A DNA stretch of 39,436 nt from a virus, in the IMG/VR virus record IMGVR_UViG_3300035670_000563, positions 1 through 39,436 of that record, one strand, 5' to 3'. Shown here piece after piece: positions 7,946 to 16,415 of this stretch. The notes beneath the pieces were generated by a model that searched no databases, had not been told where the DNA came from, and saw only the letters and a list, made by a program, of their open reading frames with translations. Position 1 is the stretch's first letter. The number at the start of each line of letters is the position of its first letter. The position numbers and the translations under genes were made by a program.

Positions 7946-8707
7946 TCAATCCTCTACAACTGAGTAGCTGATGGTGTAAAACGCGCTCGGAACGGCGGGA
8001 TATTCCCCGCCGACAATCGCACGGCGTTCCCAACACGCGATACTGGCTCCCGCTGGGAGTATCGCTTGCAGCGCTCCCGCTTCCGTGCTGGGCGCACTAA
8101 ATGTCACGCCTACGGGTGCAGTATTTTCATTCGCAATCGTAACCGCCACGCCATTCACGCCTGCCGCGTCCAGACCAACTTGAAGCGTTGAATTGCCTGT
8201 CGGCTGCGCGTAAATCCAAGCGCGAAATTGATACGCCAATCCGCTGGTGTTTTTGTAATAGATACAGCGATATTCCGTGTCCCCGCCCCTGCCTTCTGAG
8301 CCGGAAATGTTATCCCAAAGATTATTCGCAATCCGCGCAACGGTCAGCGTATCGCTTTGATTTGTACCCGGCAAACTTAACGCAACGGCGGTAATTTCCA
8401 GCGTAGCAATCCCGTCCGCACCTTTCAAAAAATACGTGCCGTCCGCGCTAATCGCCACCGCCGCGCCTGCACTCCCGCCTGGTGGAGTGTAAACCAGCAA
8501 ATTCCCCGCAGCGGTATACGCCAGCGTACCGCTACCCACGCCACCGCCCCGCGCTTCAATCGCTGTCACGCCGGTAATATTCGAAATGCCGGTCACGCTC
8601 TGGCTCAAAAGCCGCGTGGCGCTGATTGCACCGCCGAGGCTTGCATTTGGGTTGCTGTTGCCAGCGCCGCCCGATAGGTAAATTTTGATGTTGTCTACTG
8701 CGCTCAT
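7946..8707 (-). CDS. Structural (tail/fibre) protein, glycine-alanine rich
   Basis: The protein has 253 residues, starting MSAVDNIKIYLSGGAGNSNPN. The first 120 residues are rich in Gly, Ala, Ser and Thr, as in phage fibre shafts and decoration proteins. The second half (GDTEYRCIYYKNTSG, GNSTLQVGLDAAGVNG) looks like a beta-sandwich that could be a carbohydrate- or particle-binding domain. It ends one base before the first fibre paralogue. A similar 'YKNTSG...' jelly-roll-type pattern is common in phage structural proteins. No specific family is claimed. Confidence 0.65.
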   Translation of the reverse strand: MSAVDNIKIYLSGGAGNSNPNASLGGAISATRLLSQSVTGISNITGVTAIEARGGGVGSGTLAYTAAGNLLVYTPPGGSAGAAVAISADGTYFLKGADGIATLEITAVALSLPGTNQSDTLTVARIANNLWDNISGSEGRGGDTEYRCIYYKNTSGLAYQFRAWIYAQPTGNSTLQVGLDAAGVNGVAVTIANENTAPVGVTFSAPSTEAGALQAILPAGASIACWERRAIVGGEYPAVPSAFYTISYSVVED

Positions 8708-8721
8708 TGCTACCCGTCCTT

Positions 8722-9441
8722 TTAATTCAGCAAAATGCCGTCTGTTGTGTACGCCGCATATTTTCTAGTGTTAAATCCAATATCAAATGGCTCATTTTCA
8801 ACAATAACGCACGATCCTTCGCCCGTACCCCATGTAGTATTAGCCGTTAAATGTACTGTTTTTAACTGTAATTGAGAATTTAAGCAGGTTTCTGGCTTAG
8901 GGAAAAATAAAAAGCATCCATTTGCGCTTACGTTCCCCGCATGAGGCCATTGCTCCCAAACGCTAACAGTGTCGTAGTATTCAGGGTCTATCGGGCTTGG
9001 TGTAAATGTTACTTCTGGGATTTGGTCTGAAATATATTCGGCATATACCACAGCGATAAGGTCACTAGCTCCACCAGGGCTTATTAAGAGTGTGCCGCCC
9101 TCCTTGCTTGCCCAAAAATCATAAAATGCAGTATATGATGTATCTTCAGGATTTGTTGCCAGCCACGCCTGATATTCCGCTGTTAAAGTAGGATATTTGT
9201 AATGTGTGACCAGAGGCAACCTTGCCCAAAAATTTAGCAGACTGAATGTGTGCTGCCAGTTTGTAATAGTCCACGGCTCCCCGTATCTGATGATAGGTAT
9301 GTTTATTCTCAATACGCTTATAATGGCTAAAACATTCTTTCTGCCCGCCTTCACCGCCACAATGCGGTCAAACGGCGTAACAGAAGTTACCCCACTCATC
9401 CCGCTAAAACCATTAATGCCGACAATCCGCCCGCCGTCCAT
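8722..9441 (-). CDS. Hypothetical tail-region protein
   Basis: The product has 239 residues, starting MDGGRIVGINGFSGMSGV. Its ATG overlaps the preceding stop as TAATG. Aromatic-rich segments (YPTLTAEYQAWLATNPED, YTAFYDFWASKEGG) suggest a globular beta/alpha domain. No membrane helix or signal peptide is visible. The region appears more AT-rich than the flanking tail genes, a hint of a different origin. It lies between two large virion-like proteins and is probably a tail-tip component. I do not recognise a family. Confidence 0.6.
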   Translation of the reverse strand: MDGGRIVGINGFSGMSGVTSVTPFDRIVAVKAGRKNVLAIISVLRINIPIIRYGEPWTITNWQHTFSLLNFWARLPLVTHYKYPTLTAEYQAWLATNPEDTSYTAFYDFWASKEGGTLLISPGGASDLIAVVYAEYISDQIPEVTFTPSPIDPEYYDTVSVWEQWPHAGNVSANGCFLFFPKPETCLNSQLQLKTVHLTANTTWGTGEGSCVIVENEPFDIGFNTRKYAAYTTDGILLN

Positions 9442-11081
9442 TAATCAGTCTCCGGTCTGTTATCCTCATCTTCACGCTGGTCTTCGTAGCGGCTTCTGTA
9501 CACGTTGCCCATCGGGTCTACCGCGACATTTTCCACTACGCGCTCAAACTCTACATACCCTTCATCATTGGTAGACGCATCCGCACCATAACGACGGAAG
9601 CGCTTGCGTTCCTGCATAATCGTGATTTTGGGCATTTCATCTTGGCATAAATCCATAAACTCAGGCGATGGCGGTGTCCAGCGCGTAGTCGCCACGCGCT
9701 TACCGTTGTTGTAAAAAAACTCTAAAGACGGCGATTTGAACGGCTTAAACTGCACCTTGCGCATTAATTTTAGATAGACATCCGGCGCGTTGTCGTAACT
9801 AAAATCGCTCTTTTTCTTATTGGCGCGTATCCAGTCTTTATCTTTTTTCTGGTAATCGTAGCCAATGTCACTGCCCTCTAAAAACGCCTGATTCACAACA
9901 GTGTCGTCTTTATAATCTTTCACCACAAAGCCCACGCGCTCAATCGTACCGACCTGCACCTCATACTCGCGGCGCGGCGTGGGGAAATCGTAAAAAATCT
10001 CATATTCGGTATAGGCGACAGGATACTCAATCAGCAAGCTACCCCATACCGGCTTAGATGAGCGAAACGTGCGCCCTGCTTTTGGGCGATAGCCATTGCT
10101 TGCGGCGATCCGCGCTTCCCAATCAAGATTCCACCACACGTCACCTTGCGCATAATTGATTGGCCGCACATCTAACACTTTGCCGTTCGCATCAATGAAT
10201 CTTGTCCAGGACAACACAGTCACCACGGGGTCATCGTACCAATACTTGATAGTTTGCTCAGTGCTATTTGAAAAATTTAGCACTTCGCGGTGCATAGTCA
10301 CCTTGCGCCCAATGCGCCGTGCTTGTGTACCTGCGCGGTATTCCGCCCGATTGCCGGAAATGATATAAGTGCGCTTAAACTCTTTATTGCCAAACTTAAA
10401 CTTAAAATGGTACTTGCCAGCATCCCCTTTATCCTTTTCAGAAAGCTGAACAAAGCGCCCTTCGCGCTTGCCCGCTGGCGTGCTTGCGGCGAACCTGCCC
10501 TTGTTGCTGTCGAAGTTGAGATACCCGCAATCATTGGCTTCTCTAATCGGATTCATGCCATACGCGCCGTCATCCGCTTCTTTCGACGGTATATCCAAAC
10601 TGTGGTAAACAATAAAGCTTTCGCGGACGGGGATGTCTTCTTCCCATTTAAGCCATTCTGGTTCGCCGATCAATTGATTCTGGTCGTCATAAGTAAAACT
10701 TAAGCGCCACGCCAAACCGGAATAACTCTCTGGCCCATATACCCGCACCACTTGCCGCCCAAACCGCGCCAACTTCAACTCCGGCGTGCGGCGCAACGTC
10801 GTCCGCCCGTCGTCGTTGTTTAAGCGTATATATTCGACGCCATTGGTATCCGCGCCCTGGTCTTCTTCATAGGTGGGCGTATCAGCCATCGGGTCGTCAG
10901 CGTCATAAGCTTCCCAAGCCGCGTCAATCAGGTTTTGCGGTAGCTTTTCCGCCTCTGCCAGTGGCAAAAACGGAAAGTAAACTAACGGCGTAGACTGGTC
11001 ACGCGGATCAATCACGATTTCTGGCTGGTAATACTCGCGCTCAATCGCAAGCGAAACGGAAAACGACGCGGCGTTAGACAT
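9441..11081 (-). CDS. Large hypothetical tail-tip protein
   Basis: The 546-residue product starts MSNAASFSVSLAIEREYYQ and ends in an acidic tail (EDQREDEDNRPETD). It is rich in charged and aromatic residues and has no signal peptide or hydrophobic segment. Repeated beta-type phrases (YRSRYED, YEIFYDFPTPRREYEV) suggest several beta domains. Its place, two genes after the short protein that follows the tape measure, is where Mu-like siphoviruses encode large tail-tip proteins. Both neighbours overlap it by one or two bases. The assignment is by position and size only. Confidence 0.6.
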   Translation of the reverse strand: MSNAASFSVSLAIEREYYQPEIVIDPRDQSTPLVYFPFLPLAEAEKLPQNLIDAAWEAYDADDPMADTPTYEEDQGADTNGVEYIRLNNDDGRTTLRRTPELKLARFGRQVVRVYGPESYSGLAWRLSFTYDDQNQLIGEPEWLKWEEDIPVRESFIVYHSLDIPSKEADDGAYGMNPIREANDCGYLNFDSNKGRFAASTPAGKREGRFVQLSEKDKGDAGKYHFKFKFGNKEFKRTYIISGNRAEYRAGTQARRIGRKVTMHREVLNFSNSTEQTIKYWYDDPVVTVLSWTRFIDANGKVLDVRPINYAQGDVWWNLDWEARIAASNGYRPKAGRTFRSSKPVWGSLLIEYPVAYTEYEIFYDFPTPRREYEVQVGTIERVGFVVKDYKDDTVVNQAFLEGSDIGYDYQKKDKDWIRANKKKSDFSYDNAPDVYLKLMRKVQFKPFKSPSLEFFYNNGKRVATTRWTPPSPEFMDLCQDEMPKITIMQERKRFRRYGADASTNDEGYVEFERVVENVAVDPMGNVYRSRYEDQREDEDNRPETD

Positions 11082-12118
11082 CAGGCGCTACCGCTGTACA
11101 GGTAAAAACGCAAATCAACCGTTTCCTGCGTAGCCGATGCACCAGCCGGACATTCCACGATCAGGAAAAACGCAAACGCAGCGGGCGTAGTGGGCACTTG
11201 CACCGAATCACCCGCCAGGAATGTGCCACCCCATGCGGTAGGCGGGATTGAAATGAGCGCCGTACCGCTTTCGCTATTCAGCGGCGCGTAGGTAGTAGAA
11301 ATACTCCCCGCAGGCAGCGTTACCCCGGCATCATTCGAAACGGCGGTAAACGCCGTTCCACTGGTAAACGTGAGGGTAATGGTTTGATCAATCGCGCCGA
11401 TGTTTGGCGCACTGATTTCGTTCACATCCAAAGTGCCTGCGACAGAGGTATTGTTTTGCACCGTGACCGACGTTTCTGCATCGGCAGAAGGCGGACAAGA
11501 CGCAACATAAGTAAGAACGGTTTCACCGCCCACCGTGCGCGAGGTGGCGAATGTGCTGGCAATCTGTCCTACCAGGGTGATCGTCACCTCGTCACCGTTC
11601 CAAACCGGCGCACCAGAAATCACATGCTTTTCAATCGCGCCAGTATTGTCATCTACCCCGGTATTGCCTGCACCGGCTTTGTTGTGGATGATGATTTCGT
11701 CACCGTTTTGAAAATGCGCATACGCCGCGCCGCGTGTGTCAATCACAATCGTGCTGTCGCCCGGCGACAAAGCCGTTGCCAGCGTACCCACGCCAAATTT
11801 ACGCGCCGCGCTGACATCGTTGTATGTGTTGGAAAGCGTCGCAGACTTCAGGCTTGCGACATAATCGCCGGTTAGCGTTTTCGAAAGATAAGCAAGAACA
11901 TCGGTTGCAGCGAGATTGCCGTCGTCGGCATTGTGCAGAAAAATCTTATACCAGCGCGTAGCCCCGGCAGTGCGTTCTGCTTGGGTGAAATCTGAAATAA
12001 ACGCAGACAGGACGGCATTCGGAACTTCCGACTGCCAATCCATTTTTCCACCATGCGCGGTGGTTTGAGTGGTATTTTTCCCAGTACGGAATAGAACTTC
12101 GGAACGAGTGATTGGCAT
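11081..12118 (-). CDS. Tail structural protein (beta-rich, first gene after the third late motif)
   Basis: The protein has 345 residues, starting MPITRSEVLFRTGKNTTQTT. The ribosome site is TGGAG eight bases before the ATG. N-terminal residues 1-100 include a mixed alpha/beta segment (VLSAFISDFTQAERTAGATRWYKIFLHN). Residues 110-345 are threonine/alanine/glycine-rich beta sequence (STIVIDTRGAAYAHFQNGDE, GTLDVNEISAPNIG). No enzymatic motif is seen. It is the first gene downstream of a copy of the late-promoter motif at 12170-12191. It is probably a tail-tip or fibre-network component. Confidence 0.6.
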   Translation of the reverse strand: MPITRSEVLFRTGKNTTQTTAHGGKMDWQSEVPNAVLSAFISDFTQAERTAGATRWYKIFLHNADDGNLAATDVLAYLSKTLTGDYVASLKSATLSNTYNDVSAARKFGVGTLATALSPGDSTIVIDTRGAAYAHFQNGDEIIIHNKAGAGNTGVDDNTGAIEKHVISGAPVWNGDEVTITLVGQIASTFATSRTVGGETVLTYVASCPPSADAETSVTVQNNTSVAGTLDVNEISAPNIGAIDQTITLTFTSGTAFTAVSNDAGVTLPAGSISTTYAPLNSESGTALISIPPTAWGGTFLAGDSVQVPTTPAAFAFFLIVECPAGASATQETVDLRFYLYSGSA

Positions 12119-12169
12119 TGATAGTCTCCAGACAAATATAACAAGAGACTACCAACTACTCAGTAGAAG

Positions 12170-12191
12170 GGATAACAGAGATTTGACGGTG
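12170..12191 (-). promoter_or_regulatory. Late-promoter motif copy C (putative activator site)
   Basis: The plus strand reads AACAGAGATTTGACGGTG at 12174-12191, preceded by GGAT. The same 18-mer, with only two variable positions, occurs at 22371-22388 and 27635-27652, each upstream of a minus-strand gene block. Copy C lies 52 bases before the ATG at 12118 and just after the preceding stop. A TATATT -10-like hexamer lies on the minus strand at 12140-12135, though it would leave a very short leader. I infer a binding site for the Mor/C-type activator. Confidence 0.65.
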
Positions 12192-12192
12192 T

Positions 12193-12576
12193 TTATACCG
12201 TATACAGAAAAAGTGAACCGTAAAACTTATCATCAGACGGATTCAAACGCCACCCGCGCTGCGAGACTTCCCGCGCTTGACGCTCAAAATCAACGCGCAC
12301 AATCGCGCTAAAACCATCCCAAATGAAGGTATAAGAAGAGGTTGCACCCGCATCTAACAACGTTTGGATTTGCAGCATATCCGCGTAAGTAAGCCATTGC
12401 CTACCCCGCGCCCATTCCAGAGTAATCGGCCTGCCACCGCTCAACACTTGCGAAGCAACAGCCAACCCACCGCCCACCGTGCGGCGCTTGCTTTGGCGGA
12501 TTGGCGACCAGCCATTATGCTCATCAAGCCAATCAGTGTTGACCGGCAAACTCCATACGCCCAAAGAACGTGCCAT
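12193..12576 (-). CDS. Short tail protein following the tape measure
   Basis: The 127-residue product starts MARSLGVWSLPVNTDWLDEHNG and ends YGSLFLYTV. Its ATG overlaps the tape measure stop as TAATG. Siphoviruses encode a small minor tail protein at this place (lambda gpM-like position), which completes the tip beneath the tape measure. Sequence features fit a compact beta fold (GGRPITLEWARGRQWLTYADM, SSYTFIWDGFSAIVRVDFE). It is immediately followed by the third late motif. The role rests on position and size. Confidence 0.65.
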   Translation of the reverse strand: MARSLGVWSLPVNTDWLDEHNGWSPIRQSKRRTVGGGLAVASQVLSGGRPITLEWARGRQWLTYADMLQIQTLLDAGATSSYTFIWDGFSAIVRVDFERQAREVSQRGWRLNPSDDKFYGSLFLYTV

Positions 12577-14561
12577 TAGCTTAATTCCTTCAAAGCACGT
12601 AAAAACCCATTCATAGAATTGCGATCACCAATCAGCGTGCCACGCGCTGCGCGTCCGCCGTTGTTAATGTTCCAGGTAAACTCGCCTAAATTGTTTGGAG
12701 AAGAACTCCCCCCCGGCACACTCCCGCCGCTGGCAAACTTCAGCGGCGCACCGAAGTTAATATGGTCTAGCAAATCCCTAAACTTAGCCGCTTTGTCTTT
12801 GCGCACGATGTACTCCCCGCCCTCAAGTAACGCAGGGATTCTGTCGCCACCGCCGTAGCCAGGGATGGGTCCGCCACTGGCGCGTTTCAAAATGCTGCCG
12901 ACGACATTCATCTGTGTTGCAAAGGGATTCAGCGATATAGCAGAAAACGCCTGCTTAAACAGCGATTCGCTCTCAGCGAGCTTGGCTTTAAGCGGCTTAA
13001 TATCCGCATCAATGCGCACCACGCGCTCTTGCTGAATCTCGGCCAGCTCTTGTTGCAGTGTCGCCAAATTCGCTTCAGCGGCGGTAATGTCCGCGTCTAC
13101 CGTCACTGTTCCGGCCTGTTCACCGGCGACTTCAGCAATCCCGCGTTGCGTATCCACTTGCGCGGCGGTAACTTGCGTGAAAACCTCTTGCAGTTTACGC
13201 AGCGAGGCTTCTGCCGCGTCGACGTCTTCTACTTGACCAGTCAGTGAACGAATATTTTCTGCCAGTTCCCTTGCGCCTTCACTATCGCCCGCCGCTAACG
13301 CTGTTTGCGCTTGGGCGAATTTTTCAGCAATCTCAGCTTGAATATCCGCCTGCGCACCGGCTTCGGTCATCGTTTCACGCCGACGCGCCCGGATTTCATC
13401 TTCAATACTATTCAGGGTAGAAGCCAAGCCCTCGTTCAGCGCTTTGATTTGCTGTATCGCGGCATTCTCTAGCTCAATCCACTGGTCGGTGGTAAACTTT
13501 GCAGATGCCAATCTCTCGCGGTCAAGGGCGACCCGATAATTAGCCACATCATCAAGATAGCTTTTTATCTCTTCCTGACTTTGCTTTTCCTGCACCGCAC
13601 GTAGCTTTGCCAGACGTTCGTTTTCTTGGGTTATGAGTTGCTGCACTTTCGAAATACGCGGGGCGTATTTCTGCTCAATCTGCTCGGCCACATTTTCCAG
13701 CGTACCCTCTAGCGTTTGCAGCGGGTTTTCACGCAATAACGCCGTCAATCCTTGCGTCACAGTAGAATAAATAGCCAATACATTTTTCACCGCAGGCGCT
13801 AATTTCGCACCTACCGCTTCTGCCAGTTCAGCAGTCGACTGATTAGCCGTGTGCACCGCGCCTGCATAACCCTGCGCCGCTGCAACCGCCGCGCCGCCGA
13901 ATTGCGCCTCCAGCACACCAAGAATCACGCTCTGCGCTTCAAATAGCCGTCCGCTTTCCTGCAACTGTTTGATTTGCTCTTTTTGCTGGCCGGTGAACGA
14001 TACCCCAACGTCTGCCAGTGCTGAAATACCCGCAATTGGATTCTCCAACGCCTTCCCAAGCATCGTCGCCGCGCCCGGCAAACCGCTGCCAAACACTTCT
14101 TGCATGTCACCGGAGAGCGCAATGGTGCGCGTGAACGTATCACCGGCAACAGTGCGAAACGTGGTCAATACACCAATTGCATCCGCCACGCCCTTCGTAT
14201 CGCCCAGCGTGTTAAACGCTTGCTGACGGGATAAATCTTGAAGTTGTTTGGCGGTAAGACCAGCGGCCTGCCCGGTGGCCTTTAGTTGTGATTCAAAACG
14301 GAAAAGTTCACGCTCGCGCTGTCCGAATTCTTGTAACCCCTGTTGCGCAAACTCAATTGCTTTGGAAACAGTAAATAGACCCGCTGCATACGCACCAAAT
14401 CGCGTCAGCGTTTTACCAAACGACTGCGCGGCCTTATCCGCCTCCGACATTTTGCCTGCGGCTTTAGCGGCCTCTTGCGCGACTTGCTTCTGACCCTGCA
14501 CAAAATTCTGTGCTTTAAGCAGCAGCTCAATCGCAAGATTGTAGGTTTTGGTATCCGCCAT
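12576..14561 (-). CDS. Tail tape measure protein
   Basis: The 661-residue protein sets tail length and is threaded in the tail tube. Residues 1-60 are helical and lysine/glutamine-rich (FVQGQKQVAQEAAKAAGKM). Residues 90-250 form the typical tape-measure core (FRFESQLKATGQAAGLTAKQ, GKALENPIAGISALADVGVS). Residues 290-540 are long coiled coil. A glycine-rich tail with GYGGGDRIPALLEGGEYIVRK is a known end signature of such proteins. It is the longest helical protein in the late region and follows the tail assembly chaperone genes. At about 1.5 angstrom per residue it predicts a flexible tail near 100 nm. The start sits next to a palindromic repeat, and a small upstream gene couples by TAATG. Confidence 0.9.
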   Translation of the reverse strand: MADTKTYNLAIELLLKAQNFVQGQKQVAQEAAKAAGKMSEADKAAQSFGKTLTRFGAYAAGLFTVSKAIEFAQQGLQEFGQRERELFRFESQLKATGQAAGLTAKQLQDLSRQQAFNTLGDTKGVADAIGVLTTFRTVAGDTFTRTIALSGDMQEVFGSGLPGAATMLGKALENPIAGISALADVGVSFTGQQKEQIKQLQESGRLFEAQSVILGVLEAQFGGAAVAAAQGYAGAVHTANQSTAELAEAVGAKLAPAVKNVLAIYSTVTQGLTALLRENPLQTLEGTLENVAEQIEQKYAPRISKVQQLITQENERLAKLRAVQEKQSQEEIKSYLDDVANYRVALDRERLASAKFTTDQWIELENAAIQQIKALNEGLASTLNSIEDEIRARRRETMTEAGAQADIQAEIAEKFAQAQTALAAGDSEGARELAENIRSLTGQVEDVDAAEASLRKLQEVFTQVTAAQVDTQRGIAEVAGEQAGTVTVDADITAAEANLATLQQELAEIQQERVVRIDADIKPLKAKLAESESLFKQAFSAISLNPFATQMNVVGSILKRASGGPIPGYGGGDRIPALLEGGEYIVRKDKAAKFRDLLDHINFGAPLKFASGGSVPGGSSSPNNLGEFTWNINNGGRAARGTLIGDRNSMNGFLRALKELS

Positions 14562-14695
14562 TATCGCGTCTCTACAGGGTTTTTATGTTGTTGTAGAGAC
14601 GCGATTAATCGCGTCTCTACCCCACGCGCCACGGTCTCTTTCTCGGCAAAATCATCTGCCAACTTGCACACAAAATCCACTTCAGGATGTTGCAT
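14561..14695 (-). CDS. Small gene partly made of a palindromic repeat, coupled to the tape measure gene
   Basis: A 44-residue frame starts MQHPEVDFVCKLADDFAEKE and ends PVETR. Its ATG at 14695 has AGAGAG upstream, and its TAA overlaps the tape measure ATG as TAATG. Residues 1-26 look like an ordinary helical protein. The remainder, GVETRLIASLQ...PVETR, is encoded by the three copies of the CGCGTCTCTAC element at 14563-14620. The insertion therefore either extended an old small tail-chaperone gene or replaced its end. Whether it is translated is unproven, but the coupling geometry argues for it. Confidence 0.5.
   Translation of the reverse strand: MQHPEVDFVCKLADDFAEKETVARGVETRLIASLQQHKNPVETR
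14563..14620. repeat. REP-like palindromic repeat before the tape measure gene
   Basis: A perfect 28-bp palindrome lies at 14593-14620, with half-sequence GTAGAGACGCGATT. A third half-copy, ATCGCGTCTCTAC, lies at 14563-14575, in inverted orientation to the first arm, giving an 11-bp-stem hairpin around a 17-base loop. Palindromes of this type are dispersed chromosomal repeats in several bacterial groups, so this one was probably acquired from a host genome. Confidence 0.85.
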
Positions 14696-14721
14696 GTTGT
14701 GTCTCTCTAAAACAGCGCAGG

Positions 14722-14892
14722 TCAATCATTATTCCATTCCTCTAGCGCAGCCAGATACAGCGTCCAGCCATAACTCCAGATTAACGGGTGTCTGCTTGCG
14801 AGCCGGAGACAGTTTGTTGTAAAAGTCTTGATAGTGTCTCTGGCGGCATGTTCCACACCATCATCATCATGTCCGCCGTGCGTTTGAAAAAA
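14722..14892 (-). CDS. Frameshift extension of the tail assembly chaperone (T-like part)
   Basis: This open frame lies in the -1 frame relative to the preceding gene and overlaps its last third. It has no good start of its own. A canonical slippery heptamer, T TTT TTC, lies at 14892-14886 in the zero frame at codons 91-92. Slipping there gives a 146-residue fusion ending HPLIWSYGWTLYLAALEEWNND, a protein-like tail. The stretch between the heptamer and that tail (QTHGGHDDDGVEHAARD) looks less protein-like, so a later, non-canonical slip is an alternative. Lambda G/GT and many siphoviruses use the same -1 arrangement just before the tape measure gene. Confidence 0.6.
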   Translation of the reverse strand, partial: FFQTHGGHDDDGVEHAARDTIKTFTTNCLRLASRHPLIWSYGWTLYLAALEEWNND

Positions 14893-15161
14893 GGGGAGAG
14901 CGCTTCTCCACCCTCTTTCAGTTGCCGCCATTCCGACTCGCTCAAATCGTCAAAACTCATACCTTCCGGTAAATCCACAAACGGCGCAATGCGTTTGCAA
15001 AACACCGGATACATCGAGGTAAACATGTTTTGCAGCGACAGTTCGCGTAAGTCACCCGATTCTAGCGACAACGCAACATCACGAATTTGCGTAGTAGTTG
15101 GCTCAATCAACGTCGCCGCGCCGCGCCCCTTACCAAAATCAATCACTTTTGAGCAGATCAT
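14781..15161 (-). CDS. Tail assembly chaperone (G-like)
   Basis: The 126-residue product starts MICSKVIDFGKGRGAATLIE. Its ATG overlaps the tail tube stop as ATGA. Size, acidic helical character (DLSESEWRQLKEGGEALSPF) and position between tube and tape measure genes fit the siphovirus chaperone that coats the tape measure during assembly. The run of six T residues at codons 90-92 is a probable frameshift site leading to a second, longer product. The zero-frame end (MVWNMPPETLSRLLQQT) is also protein-like, so both products are expected. Confidence 0.75.
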   Translation of the reverse strand: MICSKVIDFGKGRGAATLIEPTTTQIRDVALSLESGDLRELSLQNMFTSMYPVFCKRIAPFVDLPEGMSFDDLSESEWRQLKEGGEALSPFFKRTADMMMMVWNMPPETLSRLLQQTVSGSQADTR

Positions 15162-15946
15162 GCGTACACCTTACGCGCAAAACGCATATAGGCGCTTTCA
15201 CCAGTCCCCCGCGTCAAATCGGTATCCAGATTCAGCGTGACCGCCTTTACCTTGAATGTTTGGTCTACCAGAGGAAAATCACCGGACGCGAATTTGAATT
15301 TCCAGACATCGCAGAATTCTGGATTCGCCCCGCGAACTTTATTGTCCAGGATAAAGCGCGCAGTAAAGTAATTTGAGAAATCGACTGTTGACTCGATAAT
15401 GTCCTGTGCGTAATTATCGTATGATACCTTCACGCTCACCGTATCGTCTTCAGCGGCATCTGCGGCTGCCTCAATCGCACCACCGGCAACAATTTCAAGC
15501 CCGCCCTCGTGGGCAATGTAATCGGTAATCGCAGCATAGGTTGTAACACCGTCAAAACTTTTTACCACAGGCGCGGTGCCACCGGTATCCAACAAGCGAT
15601 TAAGGCGCACGAGATAATTAACGCCTGACGCAAAAACGGTCACCACTTCGTCAGCGACACTGCCGTTAGCTATAGCTGTCGCAGTGCCATTCAACATCCT
15701 GGCTGTCATCGCGGGATTGAAGTTATATAAATTAACAGTTAGAGATATGCCGCTAACATTGCTGTCAGTTTCGTAATTACCACCGTTATCAGTCAATAGG
15801 TTTGGAATCGTATCGTCTTCAACTGTTGGCGAATAAACTGGATCAGCATAGGCCCCGACACTCAGTAATTTCGGCGAATTGTATTCACCAATCAAAAATT
15901 CACCGCGCATCTTGGCGGCAAAAAACTGTTCAGCAGGTAGAGCCAT
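15158..15946 (-). CDS. Major tail tube protein
   Basis: The protein has 262 residues; the start at MALPAEQFFAAKMRGE is chosen because GAGGAG lies eight bases upstream, and a five-residue longer frame lacks that site. It is a beta-rich protein (YEVSVKVSYDNYAQD type) with a central alanine/threonine-rich domain insert around residues 95-175. It sits between the tail terminator and the tail chaperone genes, as the tube protein does in siphoviruses. Subunits would polymerise into rings around the tape measure. Family recognition is by context, size and composition rather than by a unique motif. Confidence 0.75.
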   Translation of the reverse strand: MALPAEQFFAAKMRGEFLIGEYNSPKLLSVGAYADPVYSPTVEDDTIPNLLTDNGGNYETDSNVSGISLTVNLYNFNPAMTARMLNGTATAIANGSVADEVVTVFASGVNYLVRLNRLLDTGGTAPVVKSFDGVTTYAAITDYIAHEGGLEIVAGGAIEAAADAAEDDTVSVKVSYDNYAQDIIESTVDFSNYFTARFILDNKVRGANPEFCDVWKFKFASGDFPLVDQTFKVKAVTLNLDTDLTRGTGESAYMRFARKVYA

Positions 15947-15947
15947 C

Positions 15948-16415
15948 TTACTTCTCCTCAAAAACGTAAGTATTTAATCTCAAAATTGCGCGGTGACATA
16001 ACACCCCGCAGAAAACAACCTTATCAATCAATTCCACTTGTGGACCCACCTCGCCGCGCTCTTGGACGCTGACACCGGCAACCGCGCCGGACATCGTTTC
16101 ATCCGCCTGGAACGTGCTGCGGATGCTGTCTAAAATCTTATCCAACTCCAATTCAGTTTCTTTGCTGTCATCTAACGCCAAATAACCGGTGATTTTCCAG
16201 GTATGACACAGCAAATCCATTGCGCCGTGGTCGGTATTTTCAGTCTTCTCATGGGTAATAAACCACCCGCGCAACTGGCTATTCACAACGTAATAATCGC
16301 GCAGCGTAGCGTTATCCTTCGCAAACCGCTCATACGCCTGCACCACGCCTACACTCGACACCGTTTCCAAAGTATCCTGAATCGCGGCGCGAATATCAGA
16401 TGTTTTAATCGCCAT
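15948..16415 (-). CDS. Tail terminator protein (lambda gpU-like role)
   Basis: The product has 155 residues, starting MAIKTSDIRAAIQDTLETVS. It has the alpha/beta pattern of tail terminator proteins: an N-terminal helix pair, then beta strands (RDYYVVNSQLRGWFITHEK, HTWKITGYLALDDSKETELE) and a helix EKILDSIRSTFQ. Its start overlaps the previous gene by 11 bases, and it precedes the tube gene by one base. Terminators cap the tube and join it to the head. Assignment is from order and fold pattern. Confidence 0.65.
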   Translation of the reverse strand: MAIKTSDIRAAIQDTLETVSSVGVVQAYERFAKDNATLRDYYVVNSQLRGWFITHEKTENTDHGAMDLLCHTWKITGYLALDDSKETELELDKILDSIRSTFQADETMSGAVAGVSVQERGEVGPQVELIDKVVFCGVLCHRAILRLNTYVFEEK

